Assembly (NCBI GenBank): GCA_965217935.1
Contig: OZ244581.1
Coordinates: forward strand, 3,782,001 to 3,846,000
DNA length: 64,000 nucleotides
Source of the DNA: JBBROS01 sp965217935
Lineage (GTDB): Bacteria; Pseudomonadota; Alphaproteobacteria; Acetobacterales; Acetobacteraceae
Reading direction: 5' to 3'
Shown here: one piece after another, positions 1 to 8,762 of the stretch
Layout: each line of letters begins with the position of its first letter
Numbering within the stretch: position 1 is the first letter of the stretch
Made by a program: the position numbers and the translations under genes
The notes under the pieces: generated by a model
What the model was told of the DNA's origin: nothing
What the model saw: the letters and a program-made list of their open reading frames with translations, nothing else
The model's database searches: none

Positions 1-46
1 TATACCGGCGAACCCACAGGTTCGACCACAGACTTACCCCCGTTTT

Positions 47-55
47 TGTGGATAA
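47..55 (-). other. DnaA-box-like 9-mer
   Basis: The + strand reads tgtggataa, the exact complement of the consensus DnaA box TTATCCACA. It lies in a short pyrimidine-rich patch at the window edge. The nearby acccacagg and accacagac are only weakly similar. One perfect box occurs easily by chance, and no cluster or AT-rich unwinding element is visible, so this is not called an origin. Confidence 0.2.
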
Positions 56-74
56 CTTTCGCCTTCGCTCAACC

Positions 75-851
75 TCAGGGTGGGGGCAGGCCGATGCCGG
101 TCATGCGCTGGCACTCGGCGACGAGGCGGTCTTGCAGTTCCGGCATCCTGGCGGCGCCGCCCGGTTTGCGGAGGTGCTTGTGGAAGAAGTATTCGCCCGA
201 GACGGCGGCGGCCGGGTCGTCGCTGACGGCGAGCCAGGCCTGGGTGCGATGGGCCTGGTCGAGGTCTCCGGTGGCGCGCGGGCCGCTCATCTTGGTGGGC
301 ACCCAGCCGGGTTCGAGCGCGTTGGCGAGGACGCCGGGCCAGCGGCGGGCGACGGCGAAGGCGAGGAGGACGTCGTGCAGCTTGCTGTCGGAATAGGCCT
401 GGTTGCCGCGCCAGGTCCGGCGGCGCCAGTTGAGGTCGTCGAGGCTGGCAGTGCCGCGGCGGTGCAGCTCCGAGCTGACGTAGACCAGGCGTTTTGGCCG
501 CTGGATCAGCGCGGTCAGGATATAGGCGGCGAGGGTGTTGACGGCGAAGACGTGGGCAAGGCCGTCCTCGGTCTCGACCCGGCGCGGCTCGCGGTAGCCG
601 ACGGCGGCGTTGTGGATGACGGCGTCGAAGCGCCCGAGCGCGTTGACCTGCTCGGCCACGCCGCGGGTCTGGGCGATGCTGGCGAAATCGCCGGTGACGA
701 TGGACTCCGCGCCGGGGCAGGCGGCAATTGCGTCCCGCGCGCGCTGGCCGTTGCGGGCGTGGAGCACGACGGCGTGACCTTGCCCGAACAGGAGCTGAGC
801 CGCCATGAGGCCGAGGCCATCGGAGGAGCCGGTGATGAAAACGCGCGCCAT
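75..851 (-). CDS. SDR-family NAD(P)-dependent oxidoreductase
   Basis: A short-chain dehydrogenase/reductase of 258 residues, of unknown substrate. The N-terminal Rossmann nucleotide-binding motif is TGSSDGLG (about residues 6-13). An NAA motif (HNAAVG) follows near residue 86. The active-site region has YVSSE followed by YSDSKLH, giving the Tyr-x-x-x-Lys pair. The ATG at 851 is preferred because the Rossmann strand (MARVFITG) begins there; the reading frame is open about 75 bases further upstream, but that extension looks non-coding. It stands alone and is divergent from fumC. The C-terminal part resembles protochlorophyllide-reductase-like or retinol-dehydrogenase-like SDRs, but the sequence does not give the substrate. 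Confidence 0.85.
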   Translation of the reverse strand: MARVFITGSSDGLGLMAAQLLFGQGHAVVLHARNGQRARDAIAACPGAESIVTGDFASIAQTRGVAEQVNALGRFDAVIHNAAVGYREPRRVETEDGLAHVFAVNTLAAYILTALIQRPKRLVYVSSELHRRGTASLDDLNWRRRTWRGNQAYSDSKLHDVLLAFAVARRWPGVLANALEPGWVPTKMSGPRATGDLDQAHRTQAWLAVSDDPAAAVSGEYFFHKHLRKPGGAARMPELQDRLVAECQRMTGIGLPPP

Positions 852-870
852 GACCGCGATATTGGCGTAA

Positions 871-985
871 GGGCGGCGTCGGCAATCAATGCGGCAGCAC
901 GCCGACAAAGCCGCCCGGCAAGACAAAGGCTTGGGGCTCGTTCACGCGGTTGACTTATAGCGGTTATCTCCGAACGAGCCTTAAG
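871..985 (+). repeat. Two-hairpin dispersed repeat, copy A
   Basis: This is the best-formed copy of the repeat family. The 46-bp 5' hairpin (871-916) has arms gggcggc+gtcggc and gccgac+gccgccc, all 13 pairs intact, with an aaa bulge on the right arm and a 17-nt loop (884-900). After a linker containing acaaagg comes a second hairpin with 14-nt arms at 930-943 and 972-985 (12 of 14 paired). It lies between the divergent SDR gene and fumC. It is the only copy not next to a stop codon. Confidence 0.75.
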
Positions 986-1027
986 CGCCGGAATGCCGAG
1001 CCCTGAACGAACTGGAGACCCTGGCTG

Positions 1028-2488
1028 ATGCCTACCGAACCTGAACAGCCTCGCGCGCTGAACCACGTCCCGATCGGCATCGCGGCCGCGGGCAAGCGGA
1101 CCGAGACCGACTCGATGGGCGCCGTCGAGGCGCCGGGCGACCGCTATTGGGGCGCGCAGACGCAGCGCAGCCTGCTGCATTTCTCGATCGGCGATGAGCG
1201 GATGCCGAAAGAGGTCTGCCATGCCTACGGGCTGGTGAAGCAGGCGGCGGCGTTGGTGAACCAGGCCGAGGGGCGGCTGCCCGGCTGGAAGGCTGACGCC
1301 ATCATCCAGGCGGCGGACGAGGTGACGGCGGGCAAGCTCGACGAGCATTTCCCGCTTTACGTCTGGCAGACCGGCTCGGGCACGCAGTCCAACATGAACG
1401 TCAACGAGGTGATCTCGAACCGGGCGATCCAGTTGCTGGGCGGGGCGCTGGGCAGCAAATCGCCGGTGCATCCGAACGACGACGTGAACATGGGGATGAG
1501 CAGCAACGATTCCTTCCCGGCGGCGATGCACGTTGCCGCGGTCAAGGCGCTGGACGGGCGCCTGCTGCCGCAGCTCGACGCTTTGGCGGGGGTGATCGAG
1601 GCCAAGGCGGCGCAATGGGCCGGCGTCGTGAAGATCGGGCGGACGCACCTGCAGGACGCCGTGCCGCTGACGGTGGGGCAGGAGTGGTCGGGCTACGCGC
1701 ACCAGGTCCGCGAGGCGATGGCGGATCTGGGGCGGAGTCGCGCCGGGCTGCTGGAGCTGGCGATCGGCGGCACGGCGGTGGGAACCGGGCTGAACGCGCC
1801 GCCGGGGTTCGGGGCGAACGTGGCGGCGAAGATCGCGGACCTGACGGGGCAGGCGTTCGTGACGGCGCCGAACAAGTTCGCGGCGCAAGGGTCGCTCGAT
1901 GCGATGGTGCGGGTCAGCGCCTCGCTGCGCGGGGTGGCGGTGGCCTTGATGAAGGTGGCTAACGACATGCGCTGGCTGGCCTCCGGTCCGCGCTGCGGGT
2001 TGGGCGAGCTGCTGCTGCCGGACAACGAGCCGGGGTCGTCGATCATGCCGGGCAAGGTCAACCCGACGCAGTGCGAGGCGATGCTGATGATCTGCGTCCA
2101 GGTGATCGGCGACGACACGGCGGTGGCGTTCGCGGGCAGCCAGGGTAATTTCGAGCTGAACACGATGCGGCCGCTGGTGATCAACGACGTTCTGCGCTCG
2201 GTGCGGAACCTGGCTGACGGGTGCGAGATGTTCCGGCTGCATTCGGTGGAGGGCACGCGGCTGAACGAGACGCGGATCGGGCGGTTCGTTTCGGAATCGG
2301 TGATGCTGGTGACGTCGCTCAGCCCGCTGATCGGCTACGATAGGGCGTCGGCGGTGGCGCACAAGGCGATGGCGGAGGGGCTGACGTTGCGGGAGGCGGC
2401 GGTCGGCTCGGGGGCGGTGAGCGGGGAGGACTTCGACCGCGTGGTGGACCCGGCGTCGATGGTGGGGCGCGGCGTGGGCGGGGCGTAG
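1028..2488 (+). CDS. fumC: Class II fumarate hydratase
   Basis: Interconverts fumarate and L-malate in the TCA cycle, in the cytoplasm, as an iron-independent homotetramer. The protein is 486 residues, slightly long for the family because of about 20 extra N-terminal residues. Visible family blocks are TGSGTQSNMNVNE near residue 115, HPNDDVNMGMSSND near 148 and the fumarase/aspartase signature GSSIMPGKVNP near 336. The start is the first ATG in frame and precedes the conserved TETDSMG region. The gene is transcribed alone, with a convergent GNAT gene 11 bp downstream. Confidence 0.97.
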   Translation: MPTEPEQPRALNHVPIGIAAAGKRTETDSMGAVEAPGDRYWGAQTQRSLLHFSIGDERMPKEVCHAYGLVKQAAALVNQAEGRLPGWKADAIIQAADEVTAGKLDEHFPLYVWQTGSGTQSNMNVNEVISNRAIQLLGGALGSKSPVHPNDDVNMGMSSNDSFPAAMHVAAVKALDGRLLPQLDALAGVIEAKAAQWAGVVKIGRTHLQDAVPLTVGQEWSGYAHQVREAMADLGRSRAGLLELAIGGTAVGTGLNAPPGFGANVAAKIADLTGQAFVTAPNKFAAQGSLDAMVRVSASLRGVAVALMKVANDMRWLASGPRCGLGELLLPDNEPGSSIMPGKVNPTQCEAMLMICVQVIGDDTAVAFAGSQGNFELNTMRPLVINDVLRSVRNLADGCEMFRLHSVEGTRLNETRIGRFVSESVMLVTSLSPLIGYDRASAVAHKAMAEGLTLREAAVGSGAVSGEDFDRVVDPASMVGRGVGGA

Positions 2489-2499
2489 GGGGTCGGCCG

Positions 2500-2958
2500 T
2501 TAGGCGAGATGCTTTTCCGCGTCGGCGAAGGTTGGGGCGTCGTAGCCGGGATGGGCGTGGCGGGCGCCCTCGACGAACCCGGCCGCGGCGAACAGGCGGC
2601 GGTTGGCGTGCAAGCGGAGCCGGACGCCGAGATGCAGCCGCGGCAATCGCCGCGCGCGCGCTTCGGTTTCGGCGCGGGCGATCAGATGTTGGGCGATGCC
2701 GCGCCGGCGGTATGGCGGCAGGACGGCGAGGCGGCAGAGGTAGAGTCCTGCGTCCTGTTCCCGCCAGAGGATGCAGCCGGCCAGCGTGTCCTGTTCGCAA
2801 ACCGCTCCGCCGCCACCTTGCAGGTGCGCCCGTATGCTTTCAGGGGTTTCCCGCAAGGCGGAGGGCGGGGGGTCGAGCGGGGTCTCGATCACGCCGAAAG
2901 CTTGGCGGATCAGCCCGGCCACGGGTTCGGCGTCGTTTTGCGTCATCGAGCGGATCAT
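2500..2958 (-). CDS. GNAT-family N-acetyltransferase
   Basis: Acetyl-CoA-dependent acyltransferase of 152 residues with an unknown acceptor. The acetyl-CoA pyrophosphate-binding motif is seen as RRRGIAQHLIARAE (about residues 84-97), preceded by the beta-strand LCRLAVLPPYR. The family's typical length is about 150, so this looks complete. It is convergent with fumC and divergent from hslO, and therefore probably has its own promoter. Nothing in the context identifies the substrate; small molecule and protein N-terminus are both possible. Confidence 0.85.
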   Translation of the reverse strand: MIRSMTQNDAEPVAGLIRQAFGVIETPLDPPPSALRETPESIRAHLQGGGGAVCEQDTLAGCILWREQDAGLYLCRLAVLPPYRRRGIAQHLIARAETEARARRLPRLHLGVRLRLHANRRLFAAAGFVEGARHAHPGYDAPTFADAEKHLA

Positions 2959-3049
2959 TCGGGTCTCCGTGGTGCGCCTAAAAGCAGGATCGGGCGGTGC
3001 GGCGGGCCAGGCGGTTTTCCTCCGCAGGGCCGAGCCTTATGTATACGCC

Positions 3050-4018
3050 ATGACAGACACTCCTGCATTCCTCGACAGCGCACGGCCCGACGTGCCCGAC
3101 ATCGTCGTGCCGCGCGGCGTGACGCCGTTCCACTTGCCAGGCCGCCCGGTGCGCGGGCGGCTCGTCCGGCTCGGACCCCTTTCCGATGCGCTGCTGACCC
3201 GGCATGAGAATCATCCGCTGGTTACGGCGCTGACCGGCCAAGCGCTGGCGCTGGCGGCGGCGCTGGCGACTGCGTTGAAGTTCCGCGGCTCGTTCAGCCT
3301 GCAGGCGAAAGGCGACGGGCCGGTGCCGATGCTGCTGGCCGACTGCACCGAGTCGGGCGCGTTGCGCGGGTATGCACGGGCGGTTTCGGAACGGTTGGAG
3401 CCTGTCTTGGCGGAGAGCGAGGCCCCGTCGGCGCGGCAGTTGCTGGGCAGCGGTTATCTCGCCTTTACCGTGGACCAAGGGGGCGAGCGGGATCAGCACC
3501 AGGGCATCGTTGCCATCGAGGGCGACAGCCTGGCCGACATGGCGCTGCATTACTTCGAGACGAGCGAGCAGATCCGGTGCTCGGTGCAGTTGGCCTGCGC
3601 CGAGACGCCGCTCGGCTGGCGCGCCGGGGCGTTGATCCTGGAGCGGGTCGCGGGGGAGGGCGGCATCGACCCTGAGATGGATGCTGCCGCGCAGGACGAA
3701 GCGTGGCGGACGGCCACCGCGCTGGCGGCGACCTTGCGCGAGGAGGAGCTGCTGGACGACGGGCTGCCGGCGGAGCAGTTGCTTTACAACCTGTTCGGGC
3801 TGGAGGGCGTGAGCGCGGACCGGAACCGGGCACTGGCCTACGGCTGCCGCTGCTCGCGGGCGCGGCTGTCGAGCATCCTCGAAGGCTTTCCCCCGGACGA
3901 CTTGGATCATATGGTCGTCGACGGAGACATCGTCATGACCTGCGAGTTCTGTAACCTCGACTTTCGCTTCGGCCGCGGCGAGGTGCGCGGCCAAGCTGAA
4001 GCGCCGTCGCGCGAATGA
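3050..4018 (+). CDS. hslO: Redox-regulated holdase chaperone Hsp33
   Basis: Cytoplasmic chaperone of 322 residues, activated by oxidation, which holds unfolding proteins during oxidative or heat stress. The zinc-binding redox switch is clear at the C-terminus: C266-x-C268, a 29-residue spacer, then C298-x-x-C301, matching the family pattern CxC-x(27-32)-CxxC. The start is the ATG at 3050, just before the family's N-terminal region. The frame stays open some 280 bases upstream, but that part does not resemble Hsp33. Its stop overlaps the start of the next lipoprotein gene (ATGA), so the two are probably translationally coupled. Confidence 0.95.
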   Translation: MTDTPAFLDSARPDVPDIVVPRGVTPFHLPGRPVRGRLVRLGPLSDALLTRHENHPLVTALTGQALALAAALATALKFRGSFSLQAKGDGPVPMLLADCTESGALRGYARAVSERLEPVLAESEAPSARQLLGSGYLAFTVDQGGERDQHQGIVAIEGDSLADMALHYFETSEQIRCSVQLACAETPLGWRAGALILERVAGEGGIDPEMDAAAQDEAWRTATALAATLREEELLDDGLPAEQLLYNLFGLEGVSADRNRALAYGCRCSRARLSSILEGFPPDDLDHMVVDGDIVMTCEFCNLDFRFGRGEVRGQAEAPSRE

Positions 4019-4587
4019 GGCTGTCCCGGTTTTCCGCGCTGCTTGCCGCGGCCTGGCTGGCCGGCTGCGCCGGGGGGGACGCGCCGCGGACCTATCCACC
4101 GCTGCGCTACGAGTATCTGACGCCGCTGCGGCTGAACGTGGCCTCCATCGACTACGCGCCGCTGCCGCCGCCGAGTCCGCTCGATTCGGTCTCGCCAGTG
4201 CCGGCGGCGGACGCGCTGCGGAAGTTGGCGCAGGACCGGCTCTCGGCCGCGGGATCGAGCGGGACGGCGCTGGTCAAGATCGGCGAGGCGCGGATCGCCG
4301 AGAGCGGGGGCGGGCTTGACGGCACGTTCGCGCTCGAAGTGGACGTCATAACCTCGGGCGGCGAGCGGGCCGGGTTCGCCGAGGCACGGGTAGTGCGGCG
4401 GGTGGAGCCGGTGGGAGACGACCTCCGGGCGTCGGTGTATGACATGACCAAGCAGATGCTCGACGACATGAACGTCGAGCTGGAGTTCCAGATGCGGAAG
4501 TCCTTGCGGGACTACCTGCAGACGACCAGCACGGCGCCGGAGCCGGCCCCGGTCGAACAGCAGGACCTCGCGCCGCCATCCCCGTAG
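4015..4587 (+). CDS. Putative outer-membrane lipoprotein
   Basis: A 190-residue secreted lipoprotein of unknown function. The signal peptide is short and hydrophobic and ends in the lipobox LAGC with the acylated cysteine at residue 18. The mature part has a proline-rich stretch (near residues 45-60) and then an alpha/beta region with no motif I recognise. The tail is rich in Pro and Gln. It overlaps hslO by 4 bp and is 5 bp from hrpB, so it sits within an hslO-lipoprotein-hrpB unit. A role in the envelope is likely from the signal alone; nothing more can be supported. Confidence 0.8.
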   Translation: MRLSRFSALLAAAWLAGCAGGDAPRTYPPLRYEYLTPLRLNVASIDYAPLPPPSPLDSVSPVPAADALRKLAQDRLSAAGSSGTALVKIGEARIAESGGGLDGTFALEVDVITSGGERAGFAEARVVRRVEPVGDDLRASVYDMTKQMLDDMNVELEFQMRKSLRDYLQTTSTAPEPAPVEQQDLAPPSP

Positions 4588-4592
4588 CCGTC

Positions 4593-6986
4593 ATGATGCC
4601 AGACCTGCCCATTGCCGAGGCGCTGCCGCGTCTGCTCGGCGCCCTGTCGCGCGGCAACGCGGTGCTCTCGGCTCCGCCCGGGGCCGGCAAGACGACGATG
4701 GTCCCGCTCGCCCTGCTTGAGGCGGAGTGGCGCCGCGGCGGGCGCATCATCATGCTGGAGCCGCGGCGGCTGGCGGCGCGGGCGGCGGCCATGCGGATGG
4801 CCTCGCTGCTGGGCGAGCCGGTCGGGCGGCGGGTCGGGTTCCGCACCCGGCTGGAGAGCGCGGTCTCGGGCGAGACGCAGATCGAGGTGCTGACCGAGGG
4901 CCTGCTCCTGCGGCGGCTGATCGCCGACCCGGCGCTCGAAGGCGTGGCCGCGGTGCTGCTCGACGAGATCCATGAGCGGAGCCTTGATGCCGACATGGCC
5001 CTGGCGCTGTGCCTCGACCTGCAGCGGCTGCTGCGGCCCGACCTGCGGCTGCTGGCCATGTCGGCGACGTTCGACAGCGGGCGGCTGGCGAGCCTGATGG
5101 AGGCCGGGGCGGTCGAGAGCGCGGGGCGGATGTTCCCGGTCGAGGTGGACCATGCGGCGCGGGACGTGATGGACGTGCGGGATTTGCCGGAGGCGATGGC
5201 GCGGGCGGTGCGGGCGGCGCTGGCGGCGCACAAGGGGGACGTGCTGACGTTCCTGCCCGGCATGGGCGAGATCCGGCGCACGCAGGCGGCGCTGGCGGGA
5301 TGCGGCGCGGCGGTGCTGCCGTTGCACGGAGAGTTGCCGCCGGGCGAGCAGGATGCGGCGCTCAGCCTGGCGAGTGGGCGGCGGGTGGTGCTGGCGACCA
5401 GCATCGCGGAGACGTCGCTGACGGTGCCGGGCATCCGCATCGTCATCGACGGCGGGTTCCGGCGATCGCCGAAGCTCGATCCCGGCAGCGGGCTGACGCG
5501 GCTCAGGACCGTGCGGGTGAGCCGGGCGGCGGCGGACCAGCGGGCGGGCCGGGCGGGGCGGGAAGCGTCGGGGGTGGCGATCCGGCTTTGGACGAAGGCG
5601 ATGCAGCGCAGCCTGGCGCCGTATGACCGCCCGGAAATCCTTGAGGCGGAGCTGTCCGGGCTCGCGCTGGGGTGCGCCGCCTGGGGGACGCCGCCGGAGC
5701 GGCTGCCGTTCCCCGATCCGCCGCCGGCCGGGCCGCTGGCTGCCGCATCGGCGCTGCTCGCGTTGCTGGGCGCGCTGGAGGACGGACGCATCACGCCGCG
5801 GGGGCAGGCGATGGCGGCACTCGGGTCGCATCCCCGGCTGGCCGCGATGATGCTGTCGGCGGAAACGCCGGGGGAGGCGTCGCGGGCGGCGGACTTGGCG
5901 GCGCTGCTGGAGGAGCGGGACCCGTTGCCGGGGCGGGACACGCCGGCGGGGATCGACTTGCGGCTCGATGCGCTGGAGGGGAGGGGGGTTGGCGACCGCG
6001 GGGCGGTCTCGCGGATACGGCGGCAGGCGGGGGTTTACCGGCGGCGGCTCGGGACTGATGCGGCGGCGGAGGGTGCGCCGGGGCCGTTGCTGGCGGCGGC
6101 GTTCCCGGATCGGATCGGCCAGCGGCGGGAGCCTGGCAGCTTCCGGCTGAGCGGGGGCGGGAGCGGCAAGCTGTCGCGGGCGGACCCGTTGGCCAATCAG
6201 GCGCTGCTGGTGGCGGCGACGTTCGACCAAAAAAGCGGGACGGTGATCCGGCTTGCGGCGGCGCTGGACCCGGCCGCGTTGCCGGCGCGCGTGGCGGCCA
6301 CCATCACCGAGACGGTGGAGAGCGGGTTCGATGCGGCGAGCGGGATGGTCGTCTCCCGCAGGCGCCGGCGGCTGGGCGCGCTGGTGCTGGAGGACCGGAC
6401 CATCGACGCCGATCCGCGGCAAACGGCCGCGACCCTGGCGGACGTTGCCGGGCGCAAGCTCGACCTGTTGCCCTGGACCGGCGCGGCCCGCCAGCTCCAG
6501 GCCCGCGCGGCGCTGTGGCGCGGCCTCGACCCCGACGCGCCCGACCTCTCGGACGCGAGCCTGGCCGGCGCCGTGCAGGACTGGCTCGCCCCGCATCTGG
6601 CCGGAATGCAACGGCTGGAGCACCTGGCCCGGCTCGACCTCGCCGCCATCCTGCGGGGCTGGATCGGGCATCGGGGGATGGCGGAGCTGGACCGGCTGCT
6701 GCCCACCCATCTGCCGTTGCCCGGCGGGCGGGCGGCGGTGGACTACGCGGAGCCGGCGCCGCTGGCGAGCGCCAAGGCGCAGCACTTCTACGGCTTGAAG
6801 CAAACGCCGCGTCTGGCCGACGGGCGGCTGGCGCTCCGGCTGGCGCTGCTGTCCCCGGCGGGCCGGCCGATCGCGGTTACGGCCGATCTGGAAGGCTTCT
6901 GGGCCGGGGCTTGGGCCGATGCGCGCAAGGACATGCGGGGGCGCTATCCCAAGCACGATTGGCCGGAGAACCCGGGCGAGCATTGA
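4593..6986 (+). CDS. hrpB: ATP-dependent helicase HrpB
   Basis: DEAH/RHA-type superfamily 2 helicase of 797 residues, in the usual range for HrpB. Motif I is APPGAGKTT (about residues 27-35), motif II is DEIHER (124-129), motif III is SAT in LAMSATF (about 155), and motif VI is QRAGRAGR (about 312-319). The C-terminal half carries the HrpB-specific region. Its cellular role in bacteria is poorly defined. Two ATG codons occur in a row at the start. The stop is directly followed by the next gene, which begins at the adjacent base. Confidence 0.95.
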   Translation: MMPDLPIAEALPRLLGALSRGNAVLSAPPGAGKTTMVPLALLEAEWRRGGRIIMLEPRRLAARAAAMRMASLLGEPVGRRVGFRTRLESAVSGETQIEVLTEGLLLRRLIADPALEGVAAVLLDEIHERSLDADMALALCLDLQRLLRPDLRLLAMSATFDSGRLASLMEAGAVESAGRMFPVEVDHAARDVMDVRDLPEAMARAVRAALAAHKGDVLTFLPGMGEIRRTQAALAGCGAAVLPLHGELPPGEQDAALSLASGRRVVLATSIAETSLTVPGIRIVIDGGFRRSPKLDPGSGLTRLRTVRVSRAAADQRAGRAGREASGVAIRLWTKAMQRSLAPYDRPEILEAELSGLALGCAAWGTPPERLPFPDPPPAGPLAAASALLALLGALEDGRITPRGQAMAALGSHPRLAAMMLSAETPGEASRAADLAALLEERDPLPGRDTPAGIDLRLDALEGRGVGDRGAVSRIRRQAGVYRRRLGTDAAAEGAPGPLLAAAFPDRIGQRREPGSFRLSGGGSGKLSRADPLANQALLVAATFDQKSGTVIRLAAALDPAALPARVAATITETVESGFDAASGMVVSRRRRRLGALVLEDRTIDADPRQTAATLADVAGRKLDLLPWTGAARQLQARAALWRGLDPDAPDLSDASLAGAVQDWLAPHLAGMQRLEHLARLDLAAILRGWIGHRGMAELDRLLPTHLPLPGGRAAVDYAEPAPLASAKAQHFYGLKQTPRLADGRLALRLALLSPAGRPIAVTADLEGFWAGAWADARKDMRGRYPKHDWPENPGEH

Positions 6987-8081
6987 ATGTTTCTCCATCT
7001 GTGCTCATTGATGGCGCAGACGAGGGAGTACCAGGCGTTGCGCCTTGCCATGTTCGCTTCGGCTTTGCTGCTCTCGGGCTGCATGGCTGCACAGACGCCG
7101 CAGCGGTCCCTGTCCGAAGGGCCGCGGGCCGGGTCGCCGACGAGCTTCGCGCCGCTGGTGAAAAGGGTGGTGCCGGCGGTGGTCAACATCTCCGTGATCG
7201 AGGGCGCGGCGCCCCGCCGCAACCTGCCGCCGCAACTGCGCGGGCGGCGCGAGGCGGTCCTGGGGGCGGGCAGCGGCTTCGTCATCGACCCGTCCGGGAT
7301 CATCGTCACCAACACCCACGTAGTCGGGCGGGCCAGCAAGATCGGCGTGACGCTGTCGGACGGGCGGGAGCTGACGGCGACCGTGATCGGCAACGACGAC
7401 CTGACCGACATCGCCGTCATCCGCGTGGACAGCCCGTCGCCGCTGCCCTTCGTTGCTTGGGGGGACAGCCGGTCGGTGGAGGTCGGCGACTGGATCCTGG
7501 CCGCGGGCAACCCGTTCGGGGTGGGGACCAGCGTGACCGCCGGGATCGTCTCGGCGCGGGGGCGCGACATCGGCGCGGGGCCGCTCGACGACTTCCTGCA
7601 GATCGACGCGCCGATCAACCCGGGCAACTCGGGCGGGCCGACTTTCAATATGGCGGGGCAGGTGATCGCGGTGAATACGGCCATTGTGTCGCCGACGGGA
7701 GGCTCGGTCGGGATCGGCTTCGCGGTGCCGAGCGAGATGGCGGCCAAGGTGGTGGACGAGCTGCGCCGGAACGGGCGGGTCGCCCGCGGGTGGCTGGGCG
7801 TCTCGGTCGAGGACGTGACTTCGGAGCGGCCGGGAGGCAAGGTGGCCGGGGTGGCGATCTCGGGCGTCGAGCGCAGCGGGCCGGCGATGGAGGCGGGGGT
7901 GCGGCCCGGGGACGTGGTGCTGGAGGTCGACGGCAAGCGGGTGGAGACGGCGCAGGGGCTGATCCGGGCCGTGACGGCGGCGCCGCCGGGCAGCTCGGTG
8001 CGGCTGACGATCGAGCGGTTGGGGCAGAGGATCGAGCTGCCGGTCGTGGTCGGGCGGCGGCCGTCGGAGCGGCAGGGATAG
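6987..8081 (+). CDS. HtrA/DegP-like serine protease, probable lipoprotein
   Basis: Trypsin-like periplasmic protease with one PDZ domain, 364 residues. The catalytic triad is H111 (NTHVVGR), D141 (LTDIAVI) and S215 (NPGNSGGP). The PDZ domain follows at about residues 265-350 (RGWLGVSVEDV). The N-terminus ends in LLSGC (Cys32), a lipobox, so the protease is probably membrane-anchored rather than soluble. The start is uncertain: ATG codons at 7011 and 7050 would give more typical signal peptides. Three bases separate it from a response-regulator gene, forming a protease / regulator / kinase operon that suggests an envelope-stress circuit. Only one PDZ domain is present, as in DegS-like proteins. 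Confidence 0.9.
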   Translation: MFLHLCSLMAQTREYQALRLAMFASALLLSGCMAAQTPQRSLSEGPRAGSPTSFAPLVKRVVPAVVNISVIEGAAPRRNLPPQLRGRREAVLGAGSGFVIDPSGIIVTNTHVVGRASKIGVTLSDGRELTATVIGNDDLTDIAVIRVDSPSPLPFVAWGDSRSVEVGDWILAAGNPFGVGTSVTAGIVSARGRDIGAGPLDDFLQIDAPINPGNSGGPTFNMAGQVIAVNTAIVSPTGGSVGIGFAVPSEMAAKVVDELRRNGRVARGWLGVSVEDVTSERPGGKVAGVAISGVERSGPAMEAGVRPGDVVLEVDGKRVETAQGLIRAVTAAPPGSSVRLTIERLGQRIELPVVVGRRPSERQG

Positions 8082-8084
8082 CGG

Positions 8085-8762
8085 ATGCGGATACTGATCG
8101 TCGAGGATGACCGCGACGTGGCCGCCTACGTGGCGAAGGGTTTGCGGGAGGCCGGGCACCTGGCCGAGCACGCCGATAACGGTCGGGACGGGCTATTCAT
8201 GGCGGCGAGCGAGGCGTTCGACGCCATCATTCTCGACCGCATGCTGCCGGGCGGGATCGACGGCTTGCGCGTGCTGGAGACGCTGCGCGGGCAGGACAAC
8301 CGGACGCCGGTGCTGTTCCTCTCGGCGATGGCGCAGGTGGACGACCGGGTGCGGGGGCTGAAGGCGGGCGGCGACGATTACCTGACGAAGCCGTTCTCGT
8401 TCGCCGAGCTGCTCGCCCGGGTCGAGGCGCTGGCCCGGCGCGGGCGCAACGCCGGGCCGGAGACGCAGTTGACGGTGGGGGCGCTGGAGATGGACCTGCT
8501 GTCCCGCTCGGTGCGGCGCGAGGGGCGCAGGATCGACCTGCAGCCGCGGGAGTTCCGGCTGCTGGAATACCTGATGCGGCACGCGGGGCAGGTGGTGACG
8601 CGGACGATGCTGCTGGAAGGGGTGTGGGACTACCACTTCGACCCGCAGACGAACGTGGTGGACGTCCACGTGAGCCGGCTGCGGCAGAAGATCGACAAGC
8701 CGTTCGGGGCGGCGATGCTGCATACCGTCCGCAGCGCGGGATACATGCTGCGGCCCGAGTGA
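8085..8762 (+). CDS. OmpR-family response regulator
   Basis: Two-component DNA-binding regulator of 225 residues. The receiver domain (1-115) has the acidic pocket E7-D8-D9, the phosphoacceptor Asp51 in ILDRMLPG, and the conserved Lys in DDYLTKPFSF. The C-terminal winged-helix domain (about 128-223) has the usual LQPREFRLLEYL and DVHVSRLRQKI segments. The stop TGA overlaps the ATG of the histidine-kinase gene by one base, so the pair is co-translated. The target genes are unknown; the adjacent protease gene is the obvious candidate by context only. Confidence 0.95.
   Translation: MRILIVEDDRDVAAYVAKGLREAGHLAEHADNGRDGLFMAASEAFDAIILDRMLPGGIDGLRVLETLRGQDNRTPVLFLSAMAQVDDRVRGLKAGGDDYLTKPFSFAELLARVEALARRGRNAGPETQLTVGALEMDLLSRSVRREGRRIDLQPREFRLLEYLMRHAGQVVTRTMLLEGVWDYHFDPQTNVVDVHVSRLRQKIDKPFGAAMLHTVRSAGYMLRPE

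Noticed and set aside
47..55. Replication origin signalled by a DnaA box
   Set aside because: Only one perfect 9-mer and no box cluster, AT-rich region or dnaA/hemE neighbourhood; kept only as a low-confidence site.
515..2800. Long leftward ORF (761 codons) opposite fumC
   Set aside because: It is antisense to fumC, extremely Arg/Pro/His-rich, and has no domain. Such frames arise from the third-position GC bias of the real gene.
4512..6998. Long leftward ORF (828 codons) opposite hrpB
   Set aside because: Antisense shadow of the hrpB helicase gene with Arg/Pro/Gln-rich low-complexity composition.
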